Part shown: piece by piece, positions 54,025 to 62,038 of the stretch
Position numbering within the stretch: position 1 is the stretch's first letter
Layout of the letters: each line of letters begins with the position of its first letter
DNA from: Variovorax paradoxus NBRC 15149
GTDB lineage: Bacteria; Pseudomonadota; Gammaproteobacteria; Burkholderiales; Burkholderiaceae_C
NCBI RefSeq assembly: GCF_001591365.1
Contig: NZ_BCUT01000008.1
Location: 124,001-188,000 of the forward strand
DNA: 64,000 nucleotides
Direction: 5' to 3'
Position numbers and translations under genes: made by a program
Notes under the pieces: model-generated
What the model saw: only the letters and a program-made list of their open reading frames with translations
What the model was told of the DNA's origin: nothing
Databases searched by the model: none

Positions 54025-55470
54025 TCAGAGCAAGGGGGAAAACAATCGTGCAAGCGCGTCGCCGAGGCGGCGCCAGAAACTCTGCGGCCGGTGGGCGCGC
54101 ACCGCGCCGGAGCTGTGCAGGTCGGTCTCGAACTGCGCGGCCAGGGGGCGTGCCAGCTCGGGGCCGTAGACCACCGCGCTCACTTCGAAATTGAGCCTGA
54201 AGCTGCGGTTGTCGAAATTCGCGGTACCGATCATCGCGCAATGGTCGTCGACCACCAAGGTCTTGGAATGCAGCATGCGCGCCTTGTATTCCCAGACCTT
54301 GACTCCCGACGCAATCAGCTCGTCGAAATAGGAGCGCGCGGCCGCGCTCACAATGGCCGAATCGCTGCGCCGCGGCACCAGCAGGCGCACATCCACGCCG
54401 CGCAGCGCCGCGCTGGTGAGCGCCATCATGGCGGGCTCGCCGGGCACGAAGTACGGCGTGGTGAGCCAGGCCCGCTCGCTCGCCGAATGGATCGCCTCCA
54501 CGTGCATGCGGTGGATGGGTTCCAGCATGTTGTCGGGGCCGCTGGTCACGATCTGCACGGGAATGTCGCCGGCCTCGACCTGCGGCAGCATGGCGCCCAT
54601 CAGGTGGTCGATGTCGCGCAGGTCTTCGCCGGTGGCATAGGTCCAGTCCTCCAGGAAGGTGGTCTGCAGCCAGCGCACCGCGCTGCCCTCGATGCGCAGG
54701 TGGACGTCATGGTAGGCGTCGGGCCGGGTGCGCTTGTCTTCCTCGTCGGTGATGTTGACGCCGCCGGTAAAGCCCACGCGGCCGTCGCACACCACGATCT
54801 TGCGGTGGGTGCGGTAGTTGGTCACCGGGCGCAGGCGGCGGCCGATGCGCGTGTCGTGGAAGAGCGCAACCTGCACGCCCGCGGCATGCAGCGGCGCCAT
54901 GAACTTGCGGCCGATGCGCTTGGAACCCAGTGCGTCGAGCAGCAGGCGCACGGACACGCCCTGGCCGGCGCGCTCCACCAGCAGGTCGCGCAGCGCGGTG
55001 CCGATCCTGTCAGGCTCGAAGATGTAGTACTCGAGGTGAACGTGGTCGCGCGCCGCGCGCACCGCGTCGAAGATGGCGTCGAAGGTGCGCGCGCCGCCCG
55101 AGAGCAACGCCACGCCCGTCGCGCTGGACACCGGCAGCCCGCAGGCCGCGGTGCCCAGCCGCGCCATCTGCTGCAGCGCCGGTGGCGCATTCTGCGCCGC
55201 ATCGCGCAGCCGCGCGAGGTCGGCCTGCGTGTGCGCGCTGGCGCGGCTGCGCAGGCGCTTGACGCGCTGCTTGCGCAGGCGCTGCGGCCCTAGGAAGTAG
55301 TAGATGACGAAGCCTGCGAACGGCAGCAGCGCGAGCGAGAGGATCCAGCTCATGGTGGAGACCGGCGCGCGCTTCTGCATCACGATCCAGACCGACAGCA
55401 CGGCGATATAGCCGCTCCAGGCCAGTGAGAGGCCGGTTTTCCATTCCTGACTGAGCTCGGGGAGGATCAA
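54025..55470 (-). CDS. cls: Cardiolipin synthase
   Basis: Phospholipase-D-family enzyme joining phosphatidylglycerols to cardiolipin at the inner membrane. 481 residues with two N-terminal hydrophobic segments (about 12-60) and two HKD sites: HRKIVVCDGRVGFTGGVNI (about 222-240) and HSKTLVVDDHCAMIGTANFD (about 397-416). Start taken as TTG at 55470 because the first membrane segment needs it and no ATG or GTG lies before residue 30; there is no good ribosome site, and the clpA terminator ends only about 30 bases upstream. Confidence 0.87.
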   Translation of the reverse strand: MILPELSQEWKTGLSLAWSGYIAVLSVWIVMQKRAPVSTMSWILSLALLPFAGFVIYYFLGPQRLRKQRVKRLRSRASAHTQADLARLRDAAQNAPPALQQMARLGTAACGLPVSSATGVALLSGGARTFDAIFDAVRAARDHVHLEYYIFEPDRIGTALRDLLVERAGQGVSVRLLLDALGSKRIGRKFMAPLHAAGVQVALFHDTRIGRRLRPVTNYRTHRKIVVCDGRVGFTGGVNITDEEDKRTRPDAYHDVHLRIEGSAVRWLQTTFLEDWTYATGEDLRDIDHLMGAMLPQVEAGDIPVQIVTSGPDNMLEPIHRMHVEAIHSASERAWLTTPYFVPGEPAMMALTSAALRGVDVRLLVPRRSDSAIVSAAARSYFDELIASGVKVWEYKARMLHSKTLVVDDHCAMIGTANFDNRSFRLNFEVSAVVYGPELARPLAAQFETDLHSSGAVRAHRPQSFWRRLGDALARLFSPLL

Positions 55471-55500
55471 AGTAAAACTGCGTACGGATAGATTCCGGCC

Positions 55501-55535
55501 AAAAAAAAGCCGGCAGCGAATGCTACCGGCCTTTT
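55501..55535 (-). terminator. Rho-independent terminator of clpA
   Basis: GCCGG-CAGC...GCTA-CCGGC stem (one mismatch) followed on the minus strand by eight T. Ends about 30 bases before the cls start, so clpA and cls are probably not one transcript. Confidence 0.7.
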
Positions 55536-55579
55536 GGGTACTGCCAGGAACAGCGCGGAACCGGCCTTGCTGGTCCGCC

Positions 55580-57901
55580 TTATCCGGCAGCGGCTTCTTC
55601 GGCTTCAGGCTTGGACTTGCCTTCCTTCTTCGGCAGCGGCTGGATGTCCAGCTGCACTTCGCCCTTGTCGTCGATGTCGACCGACAGGCGGCCGCCATCG
55701 ATCAGGCGTCCGAACAGCAGCTCGTCGGCCAGTGCACGGCGGATCGTGTCCTGGATCAGGCGCTGCATCGGGCGGGCACCCATCAGCGGATCGAAGCCCT
55801 TCTTCGCCAGGTGCTTGCGCAGCCCGTCGCTGAACGTGACGTCCACTTTCTTCTCGGCCAGCTGCGTTTCCAGCTGCAGCAGGAACTTGTCGACCACGCG
55901 CAGGATGATCTGCTCGTCGAGCGCCTTGAAGCTCACGATCGCGTCCAGGCGGTTGCGGAACTCCGGCGTGAACAGGCGCTTGATGTCGGTCATCTCGTCG
56001 CCCGCCTGGCGCGGGTTGGTGAAGCCGATGGTCGCCTTGTTCATGGTCTCGGCACCCGCGTTGGTGGTCATCACGATGATCACGTTGCGGAAGTCGGCCT
56101 TGCGTCCGTTGTTGTCCGTCAGGGTGCCGTGGTCCATGACCTGCAGCAGCACGTTGAAGATGTCCGGATGCGCCTTCTCGATTTCGTCGAGCAGCAGCAC
56201 CGCGTGCGGCTTCTTCGTGATGGCCTCGGTCAGGAGGCCGCCCTGGTCGAACCCGACGTAGCCCGGAGGCGCGCCGATCAGCCGGCTCACCGCATGGCGC
56301 TCCATGTATTCGGACATGTCGAAGCGGATGAGCTCGATGCCCATGATGTAGGCCAGCTGCTTGGCCGCTTCGGTCTTGCCGACGCCGGTGGGGCCGCTGA
56401 ACAGGAACGAGCCGATCGGCTTGTCCTCGCGGCCCAGGCCCGAGCGCGCCATCTTGACGGCCGAAGCCAGCACCTCGAGCGCCTTGTCCTGGCCGAACAC
56501 CACGCTCTTGAGGTCGCGCTCGATGGTCTGCAGCTTGCCGCGGTCGTCGTTGCTGACGTTGGCCGGGGGAATGCGCGCGATCTTCGCGACGATGTCCTCG
56601 ACCTCGGTCTTGCTGATGGTCTTCTTGCGCTTGTTGGCCGGCAGGATGCGCTGGGCAGCGCCGGCCTCGTCGATCACGTCGATCGCCTTGTCGGGCAGGT
56701 GGCGGTCGTTGATGTACTTGGCGCTCAGCTCGGCCGCAGCCTGCAGGGCCGCCACCGCGTACTTGACGCCATGGTGCTCTTCGAAGCGCGACTTCAGGCC
56801 CTTCAGGATGTCGACGGTTTCCTGCACCGTCGGCTCGACCACGTCGACCTTCTGGAAACGGCGCGACAGGGCCGCGTCCTTCTCGAAGATGCCGCGGTAT
56901 TCGCTGAAGGTGGTGGCGCCGATGCACTTGAGCTGGCCGCTCGAGAGCGCCGGCTTCAGCAGGTTCGACGCGTCGAGCGTGCCGCCCGAGGCCGCGCCCG
57001 CACCGATCAGCGTGTGGATCTCGTCGATGAACAGGATCGCGTTCGGCTTGTCCTTGAGCGACTTGAGCACGCCCTTCAGGCGCTGCTCGAAATCGCCGCG
57101 GTACTTGGTGCCGGCCAGCAGTGCGCCCATGTCGAGCGAGTAGACCTGCGCCTCGGCGAGGATCTCGGGCACGTCGGTCTGCGTGATGCGCCAGGCCAGG
57201 CCCTCGGCGATCGCGGTCTTGCCCACGCCGGCCTCACCCACCAGCAGCGGGTTGTTCTTGCGCCGGCGGCACAGGATCTGGATGACGCGTTCGACCTCGT
57301 ATTCGCGGCCGATCAGCGGATCGATCTTGCCGTCCTTGGCAAGCTGGTTGAGGTTCTGCGTGAACTGCTCGAGCGGCGAGGCCTTCTCGTTCTTTTCGGC
57401 GCCGCCCTCTTCGCCCTCGCCCGAAGGCGATTCGCTGCTGCCCTTGACGGCCTCGGGCGGATCGCTCTTCTTGATGCCGTGGGCAATGAAGTTCACGACG
57501 TCCAGGCGGGTCACGCCCTGCTGGTGGAGGTAGTACACCGCGTGCGAGTCCTTCTCGCCGAAGATCGCGACCAGCACGTTGGCGCCGGTGACTTCCTTCT
57601 TGCCGTTGCCGGTGGACTGCACATGCATGATGGCACGCTGGATCACGCGTTGGAAACCCAGCGTCGGCTGGGTGTCTACATCGTCGGTACCCGCCACCTG
57701 GGGCGTGTTGTCCTTGATGAAGTTGGTGAGCGACGCCCGCAGGTCGTCGACGTTGGCCGAGCAGGCGCGCAGGACCTCTGCGGCGCTCGGGTTGTCCAGC
57801 AAAGCGAGCAACAGATGCTCCACGGTGATGAACTCGTGGCGCTGCTGCCTGGCCTCGACGAAGGCCATGTGCAAGCTGACTTCCAGTTCCTGGGCAATCA
57901 T
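55580..57901 (-). CDS. clpA: ATP-dependent Clp protease ATP-binding subunit ClpA
   Basis: Hexameric AAA+ unfoldase that feeds ClpP. 773 residues (E. coli 758): Clp N-domain (about 1-145), a charged linker (about 145-175; GEGEEGGAEKNEKASPL), AAA1 Walker A GEAGVGKTAIAEG (about 222-234), AAA2 Walker A GPTGVGKTEAAKQ (about 503-515) and the ClpP-docking IGF loop in NKATIGFTNPRQ (about 623). The C-terminal SRH region VTFSDGLRKHLAKKGFDP is complete. Follows clpS after 67 bases. Confidence 0.96.
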   Translation of the reverse strand: MIAQELEVSLHMAFVEARQQRHEFITVEHLLLALLDNPSAAEVLRACSANVDDLRASLTNFIKDNTPQVAGTDDVDTQPTLGFQRVIQRAIMHVQSTGNGKKEVTGANVLVAIFGEKDSHAVYYLHQQGVTRLDVVNFIAHGIKKSDPPEAVKGSSESPSGEGEEGGAEKNEKASPLEQFTQNLNQLAKDGKIDPLIGREYEVERVIQILCRRRKNNPLLVGEAGVGKTAIAEGLAWRITQTDVPEILAEAQVYSLDMGALLAGTKYRGDFEQRLKGVLKSLKDKPNAILFIDEIHTLIGAGAASGGTLDASNLLKPALSSGQLKCIGATTFSEYRGIFEKDAALSRRFQKVDVVEPTVQETVDILKGLKSRFEEHHGVKYAVAALQAAAELSAKYINDRHLPDKAIDVIDEAGAAQRILPANKRKKTISKTEVEDIVAKIARIPPANVSNDDRGKLQTIERDLKSVVFGQDKALEVLASAVKMARSGLGREDKPIGSFLFSGPTGVGKTEAAKQLAYIMGIELIRFDMSEYMERHAVSRLIGAPPGYVGFDQGGLLTEAITKKPHAVLLLDEIEKAHPDIFNVLLQVMDHGTLTDNNGRKADFRNVIIVMTTNAGAETMNKATIGFTNPRQAGDEMTDIKRLFTPEFRNRLDAIVSFKALDEQIILRVVDKFLLQLETQLAEKKVDVTFSDGLRKHLAKKGFDPLMGARPMQRLIQDTIRRALADELLFGRLIDGGRLSVDIDDKGEVQLDIQPLPKKEGKSKPEAEEAAAG

Positions 57902-57968
57902 GTGATTTCCTTTTGCCTTGCTGTAAATAAATTCTCAGATGGGTTTGAGCGCGCGCAATTCAACTGGT

Positions 57969-58328
57969 TCACGCGATGGGCTCGCTGACGCATTGCAGCG
58001 GATGCCCGGCCTGATGCGCGGCCTCCATCACCTGATTGACCTTGGTGGCCGCCAGGTCGCGGGAATAGACCCCACAAACGCCACGGCCATCGAGATGGAT
58101 CTTGAGCATGATCTGGGTCGCGGTTTCGCGATCCTTGTTGAAATATTCCTGCAGCACGACGATCACGAACTCCATGGGCGTGTAGTCGTCGTTCAGCATG
58201 ACGACCTGGTACATCTGGGGCGGCGCGGTTTTCTGCGGCCGCCGCTCCAGAACGACCGAATCTCCGTCGTCCCCGGCCGGTTTCTGGGCCGGCGGAGTGC
58301 TGGGAGTCTTGGGAATTCTCGTTGCCAT
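57969..58328 (-). CDS. clpS: ClpS adaptor
   Basis: Binds N-degron substrates and the ClpA N-domain, directing N-end-rule degradation. 119 residues with the usual disordered N-terminus (Pro/Ala-rich, about 1-35) and the core QMYQVVMLNDDYTPMEFVIVVL, with IMLKIHLDGRGVCGVYSRDLA and the typical MEAAHQAGHPLQC. Substrate-binding DDYTPMEF and the His of LKIHLDG are conserved. Start ATG 58328; a TAGAAT box lies 7 bases upstream without any Shine-Dalgarno. Confidence 0.95.
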   Translation of the reverse strand: MATRIPKTPSTPPAQKPAGDDGDSVVLERRPQKTAPPQMYQVVMLNDDYTPMEFVIVVLQEYFNKDRETATQIMLKIHLDGRGVCGVYSRDLAATKVNQVMEAAHQAGHPLQCVSEPIA

Positions 58329-58335
58329 AAAAAAG

Positions 58336-58341
58336 ATTCTA
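58336..58341 (-). promoter_or_regulatory. Putative -10 box (TAGAAT) of clpS
   Basis: TAGAAT on the minus strand, 7 bases from the ATG at 58328 across a run of T. No Shine-Dalgarno; fits a leaderless clpS-clpA message. Confidence 0.4.
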
Positions 58342-58562
58342 TAGAGCGTGCAAGCACCGTGCCGGCGCAAGAAGACTTGGTGGCGCGTATTCGACAAATC
58401 AAGGGGCTTGCGTCGTGCACGACACCACAGACGATGCAAAAAAATTGCCTCTCGCCTGCGCTGCAGCGTAAATATTACGCGGCACCCGCCCGGAAAAAAA
58501 TGGGTATTTGGCGCAAGGTGTTCCATTTCTCAACCTGGCCCCGCCTTGCCGTGCCGGATGAA
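58342..58562. other. Gene-free stretch between clpS and icd terminator
   Basis: No gene supported. The 305-base gap from 58329 to 58633 holds the clpS promoter at one end and the icd terminator at the other. Betaproteobacteria often have a cold-shock gene next to clpS; no such frame (KGYGFI-type motif) is visible here. Confidence 0.5.
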
Positions 58563-58598
58563 GAAAAGCCCTCGAGACCGGGCGGTCTCGAGGGCCTT
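58563..58598 (-). terminator. Rho-independent terminator of icd
   Basis: Perfect 12-bp stem GCCCTCGAGACC/GGTCTCGAGGGC with a 4-base loop; on the minus strand followed by TTTTCTT. Immediately downstream of icd. Confidence 0.85.
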
Positions 58599-58633
58599 GG
58601 CTGGTCGGCGCCGGGGCGCCGCTGCCCGCGCAA

Positions 58634-59893
58634 TTACATGTGGTCGATCATGACCTGGCCGAAGCCCGAGCAGCTCACTTGCGTGGCGCCGTCCATCAGG
58701 CGGGCGAAGTCGTAGGTGACTTTCTTGCTGGCAATCGACTTTTCCATCGAGCTGATGATCAGGTCGGCCGCCTCGGTCCAGCCCATGTGGCGCAGCATCA
58801 TCTCGGCCGAGAGGATTTCGGAACCGGGGTTCACGTAGTCCTTGCCGGCGTACTTGGGCGCCGTGCCGTGGGTGGCTTCGAACATGGCGACGGTGTCGCT
58901 CAGGTTCGCGCCCGGGGCAATGCCGATGCCGCCCACCTGGGCTGCCAGCGCGTCGGACACGTAGTCGCCGTTCAGGTTGAGCGTGGCGATCACGCTGTAT
59001 TCGGCGGGGCGCAGGAGAATCTGCTGCAGGAATGCGTCGGCGATGCTGTCCTTGACGGTGATTTCCTTGCCCGTTTTCGGGTTCTTGAACTTCATCCAGG
59101 GGCCGCCGTCGATCAGCTCGGCGCCGAACTCCTTGGCCGCCAGGGCATAGGCCCAGTCGCGGAAGCCACCTTCGGTGAACTTCATGATGTTGCCCTTGTG
59201 CACGATCGTGACGCTGGGCTTGTCATTGTCCACCGCGTACTGCAGCGCCTTGCGCACGAGGCGCTCGGTGCCTTCCTTCGACACGGGCTTGACGCCGATG
59301 CCCGAGGTGTTGGGGAAACGGATCTTCTTGACGCCCAGTTCGTCCTGCAGGAACTTGATGAGCTTCTTGGCCTTGTCGCTTTCGGCTTCGAACTCGATGC
59401 CGGCGTAGATGTCTTCCGAGTTCTCGCGGAAGATGACCATGTTGGTCTTGTGCGGCTCGCGCACCGGGCTGGGCACGCCCTCGAAATACTGGATGGGGCG
59501 CAGGCAGACGTAGAGGTCGAGTTCCTGGCGCAGCGCAACGTTCAGCGAGCGGATGCCGCCGCCGACGGGCGTGGTGAGCGGGCCCTTGATGGACACCACG
59601 TAGTCGCGCACGGCGTGCAGCGTTTCCTCGGGCAGCCACACGTCGGGGCCGTAGACCTTGGTCGACTTTTCGCCGGCATAGACTTCCATCCAGTGGATCT
59701 TCTTCTTGCCGCCGTAGGCCTTGGCCACTGCAGCATCCACCACCTTGAGCATCACCGGGGTGATGTCCAGACCCGTGCCGTCGCCTTCGATGAAGGGAAT
59801 GATCGGCTGATCAGGCACATTGAGCGAGTTGTCGGCGTTGACCGTGATCTTCTGGCCTTCGGCCGGGACTTTGATGTGCTGGTAGCTGGACAT
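58634..59893 (-). CDS. icd: NADP-dependent isocitrate dehydrogenase
   Basis: TCA-cycle enzyme converting isocitrate to 2-oxoglutarate. 419 residues (E. coli 416), starting MSSYQHIKVPAEGQKITVN. The phosphorylation-loop serine is in RSLNVALRQELDLYVCLRPI (about 113), the NADP site is LNLNGDYVSDALAAQVGGIGIAPGAN, and the HGTAPKYAGKDYVNPGS region is conserved. The frame is open upstream, but ATG 59893 matches the family N-terminus. Dyad and direct repeats lie in its upstream region. Confidence 0.97.
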   Translation of the reverse strand: MSSYQHIKVPAEGQKITVNADNSLNVPDQPIIPFIEGDGTGLDITPVMLKVVDAAVAKAYGGKKKIHWMEVYAGEKSTKVYGPDVWLPEETLHAVRDYVVSIKGPLTTPVGGGIRSLNVALRQELDLYVCLRPIQYFEGVPSPVREPHKTNMVIFRENSEDIYAGIEFEAESDKAKKLIKFLQDELGVKKIRFPNTSGIGVKPVSKEGTERLVRKALQYAVDNDKPSVTIVHKGNIMKFTEGGFRDWAYALAAKEFGAELIDGGPWMKFKNPKTGKEITVKDSIADAFLQQILLRPAEYSVIATLNLNGDYVSDALAAQVGGIGIAPGANLSDTVAMFEATHGTAPKYAGKDYVNPGSEILSAEMMLRHMGWTEAADLIISSMEKSIASKKVTYDFARLMDGATQVSCSGFGQVMIDHM

Positions 59894-59931
59894 GAGGGGG
59901 AATGACTCCGGGAGTGACGTAATTCGGACGA

Positions 59932-59951
59932 CTGTCTGCGAATTCAGACAG
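59932..59951. promoter_or_regulatory. Inverted repeat upstream of icd
   Basis: CTGTCTG-N6-CAGACAG, perfect 7-base arms, 39 bases before the icd ATG. Symmetry and position suggest an operator; the binding protein is unknown. Confidence 0.45.
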
Positions 59952-59959
59952 CGATGGGG

Positions 59960-59994
59960 AATCGCTGTACAGCCCGCGAACAAATCGCTGTACA
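59960..59994. repeat. 12-base direct repeat AATCGCTGTACA
   Basis: Identical copies at 59960-59971 and 59983-59994, 23 bases apart centre to centre (about two helical turns), in the shared upstream region of icd and the small secreted protein gene. Looks like a tandem binding site. Confidence 0.5.
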
Positions 59995-60112
59995 TTTTAG
60001 ACGCAACCCATCAGCTGGCGTTTGTCAACCTAAGAGACAATGGTCTCGTTAGTGGCTGACCTTCTGCTCGCCGGGAGGCGTTTCCAACCAATTCTCGATA
60101 GAGGAATCATCA

Positions 60113-60436
60113 ATGAGCAAAATTCTCGCAGTCATGATCGCTGGCCTGTTCGCCGCTGGCGCCTACGCCCAGAACCCCACCGGCACCACGCCCGAGCAAG
60201 GGAACGCCACCAACAGCAAGCCGCAAGCCCGCGCTGAAGCCAAGAAGGAAGCCAAGCCCGCAGGCCAAGTGGCTGCTCCCGCCGGCGACATCGCCAAGAC
60301 GCCCGAAGGCGGCGCACTCGGTGCCGACAAGGCTGCAGCAGCTGGCGAAAAGCGCGCCAGCACCCGCGACCAGCGTCGCCGCAACAAGGATGGCAGCGTC
60401 AAGCGCAAGTCGACCCAGGGCGGCACGCCCCAGTAA
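60113..60436 (+). CDS. Small secreted basic protein
   Basis: 107 residues: signal peptide (ILAVMIAGLFAAGAYAQ), then a low-complexity mature part rich in Ala, Lys, Gly and Gln (PQARAEAKKEAKPAGQVAAPAGD) ending basic (TRDQRRRNKDGSVKRKS). No family recognised. GAGGAA ribosome site before ATG 60113. The signal peptide is almost the same as in the gene at 60591, suggesting a duplicated leader or common origin. Terminator follows. Confidence 0.75.
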   Translation: MSKILAVMIAGLFAAGAYAQNPTGTTPEQGNATNSKPQARAEAKKEAKPAGQVAAPAGDIAKTPEGGALGADKAAAAGEKRASTRDQRRRNKDGSVKRKSTQGGTPQ

Positions 60437-60458
60437 GCCGGCCCAGGCCGTACGAAAG

Positions 60459-60483
60459 AGCGCTCCACGGAGCGCTTTTTTTT
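60459..60483 (+). terminator. Rho-independent terminator
   Basis: AGCGCTC/GAGCGCT stem with a 4-base loop, followed by eight T. Ends the 60113-60436 transcript. Confidence 0.8.
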
Positions 60484-60590
60484 CGCTTGCGGCAACGAAA
60501 CTGCTGTCAACCGGCATGAGCGGCTGCCGCGTTGAATGTTCACCTTCCGAAGGGAGGTGGTCCATATCAACGAATTTCAAAGGATGTCTC

Positions 60591-60785
60591 ATGAACAAGC
60601 TGCTCGCAGCCCTCGTCGCCGGTCTCTTCGCAGCCGGCGCTTTTGCGCAAACTCCGCCCGCACCCGCCCCCGCACCGGCTGCACCTGCCGCCGTTCACAA
60701 GGCAAAGCCGATGAAGCACGCCGTCAAGAAGCACAAGGTTCGCCACGTGGCCAAGGCGCACGCAGCTGCAGCCAAGAAGGTGTAA
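60591..60785 (+). CDS. Very small secreted His/Lys-rich protein
   Basis: 64 residues: signal peptide LLAALVAGLFAAGAFAQ (cleavage after AFA), a Pro/Ala run (TPPAPAPAPAAPAAV), then a His/Lys-rich tail (KAKPMKHAVKKHKVRHVAKA). The mature peptide would be very basic and might bind metal or polyanions. Ribosome site AAAGGA before ATG 60591, terminator right after. Sister of the 60113 gene by signal sequence. Function unknown. Confidence 0.7.
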   Translation: MNKLLAALVAGLFAAGAFAQTPPAPAPAPAAPAAVHKAKPMKHAVKKHKVRHVAKAHAAAAKKV

Positions 60786-60805
60786 GCTTCCACGCTCACC
60801 GGCAA

Positions 60806-60831
60806 ATGCCCGCATCAGCGGGCATTTTTTT
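60806..60831 (+). terminator. Rho-independent terminator
   Basis: Perfect 8-bp stem ATGCCCGC/GCGGGCAT with a 4-base loop, followed by a T-run. Ends the 60591-60785 transcript. Confidence 0.85.
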
Positions 60832-60875
60832 ATTGGCCTCGCGCCCTTGAACCCGCCCTCGAAGGAAGCCTTCCG

Positions 60876-61334
60876 ATGCTCCAGCGTTTTGCCGCCCTGC
60901 TCCTGCTTGCCGCTGCCCTGATGGGATCCGCGCAGGCCCAGCAGCAGCCCCAGACCGATCTGCAACGCACGCAGTTGTCCGTTGGCCTGTACAAGATCGA
61001 TGCGCAAGTCGCGCAGACGCCCCGCCAGCGGGAAATCGGCCTGATGTTCCGCAAGGAGATGCCGCAGGCCGAAGGCATGATCTTCGTTTTCGACCAGCCG
61101 GCCACCCAGTGCTTCTGGATGCGCAACACGCTGCTGCCGCTGACCGCCGCCTTCGTGGCAGACGATGGCCGCATCGTCAACCTGGCCGACATGCAGCCCA
61201 TGACCGAGAACTCCCACTGCTCCGAGGAGCCGGTGCGCTTCGTGCTCGAGATGAACCAGGGCTGGTTCGCCAAGAAGAACATCAAGAAGGGCACCAAGCT
61301 CGGCGGCGAGCTGTTCGCCGCTTCGAAGCGCTGA
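60876..61334 (+). CDS. DUF192 family protein
   Basis: 152 residues with a signal peptide (RFAALLLLAAALMGSAQAQ) and a DUF192 domain (about 30-148): VAQTPRQREIGLMFRKEMPQ, FVFDQPATQCFWMRNTLLPL, and VNLADMQPMTENSHCSEEPV. Function of DUF192 is not established. Monocistronic between two terminators, convergent with sodB. Confidence 0.87.
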   Translation: MLQRFAALLLLAAALMGSAQAQQQPQTDLQRTQLSVGLYKIDAQVAQTPRQREIGLMFRKEMPQAEGMIFVFDQPATQCFWMRNTLLPLTAAFVADDGRIVNLADMQPMTENSHCSEEPVRFVLEMNQGWFAKKNIKKGTKLGGELFAASKR

Positions 61335-61360
61335 GCGCCCGCCTGCCTCCGGCCCACGAA

Positions 61361-61386
61361 AAAGCCGACCCGAGGGTCGGCTTTCT
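61361..61386. terminator. Bidirectional terminator between the DUF192 gene and sodB
   Basis: 11-bp stem AAAGCCGACCC/GGGTCGGCTTT with a 2-base apex (in practice a 4-base loop); T-rich ends on both strands. Serves the two convergent genes. Confidence 0.75.
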
Positions 61387-61406
61387 CATTGGGAGGACCC
61401 GGCTCC

Positions 61407-61988
61407 TCAGCCGAAGTTCTTGGCCGCGAAGTCCCAGTTCACCAGCTTGGCCAGGAAGGTCTCGACGAACTTCGGGCGCAAGTTGCGGTAGTCGATGTAG
61501 TAGGCGTGCTCCCAGACGTCCACCGTCAGCACCGGGGTGTCGCCGGTGGTCAGCGGCGTGCCCGCGGCGCCCATGTTCACGATGTCCAGCGAGCCGTCGG
61601 CCTTCTTCACCAGCCAGGTCCAGCCCGAGCCGAAGTTGCCCACGGCCGACTTCACGAAGGCTTCCTTGAAGGCGTCGTAGTTGCCCCACTTGGCATCGAT
61701 GGCCTTGGCCAGCGCGCCCGTGGGAGCACCGCCGCCCTGGGGCTTCATGCAGCTCCAGAAGAAGGTGTGGTTCCAGATCTGGGCGGCGTTGTTGTAGATG
61801 CCACCGCTGGACTTCCTGATGATGTCCTCAAGAGGCATCGACTCGAACTCAGTGCCCTTTTGCAGGTTGTTGAGGTTCACCACGTAGGCATTGTGGTGCT
61901 TGCCGTAGTGGTACTCGAGGGTCTCCTTCGAGTACTCGGGTGCCAGCGCGTCGAGGGCGTATGGCAGGGGTGGGAGCACATGTTCCAT
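61407..61988 (-). CDS. sodB: Superoxide dismutase [Fe]
   Basis: Converts superoxide to oxygen and peroxide. 193 residues, the FeSOD length, with the metal ligands His27 in YGKHHNAYVVNLN, His in IWNHTFFWSCM (about 74), and Asp/His in DVWEHAYYIDYRN (about 157-161). The GSGWTWLVKKADGSLDIVN segment is conserved. Fe or Fe/Mn type rather than pure Mn from overall features. A TAGAAT box (62025-62030) 36 bases upstream may be its -10; it overlaps the end of xseA. Confidence 0.95.
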   Translation of the reverse strand: MEHVLPPLPYALDALAPEYSKETLEYHYGKHHNAYVVNLNNLQKGTEFESMPLEDIIRKSSGGIYNNAAQIWNHTFFWSCMKPQGGGAPTGALAKAIDAKWGNYDAFKEAFVKSAVGNFGSGWTWLVKKADGSLDIVNMGAAGTPLTTGDTPVLTVDVWEHAYYIDYRNLRPKFVETFLAKLVNWDFAAKNFG

Positions 61989-62038
61989 GGTTTTTTCTCG
62001 TGGGTTGGTTGTGGGGAATAAAGGATTCTAGAAAGGAA

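Noticed and set aside
55520..57988. An 822-codon plus-strand frame opposite clpA
   Set aside because: Antisense of a highly conserved gene; low-complexity Leu/Val/Asp/His text only.
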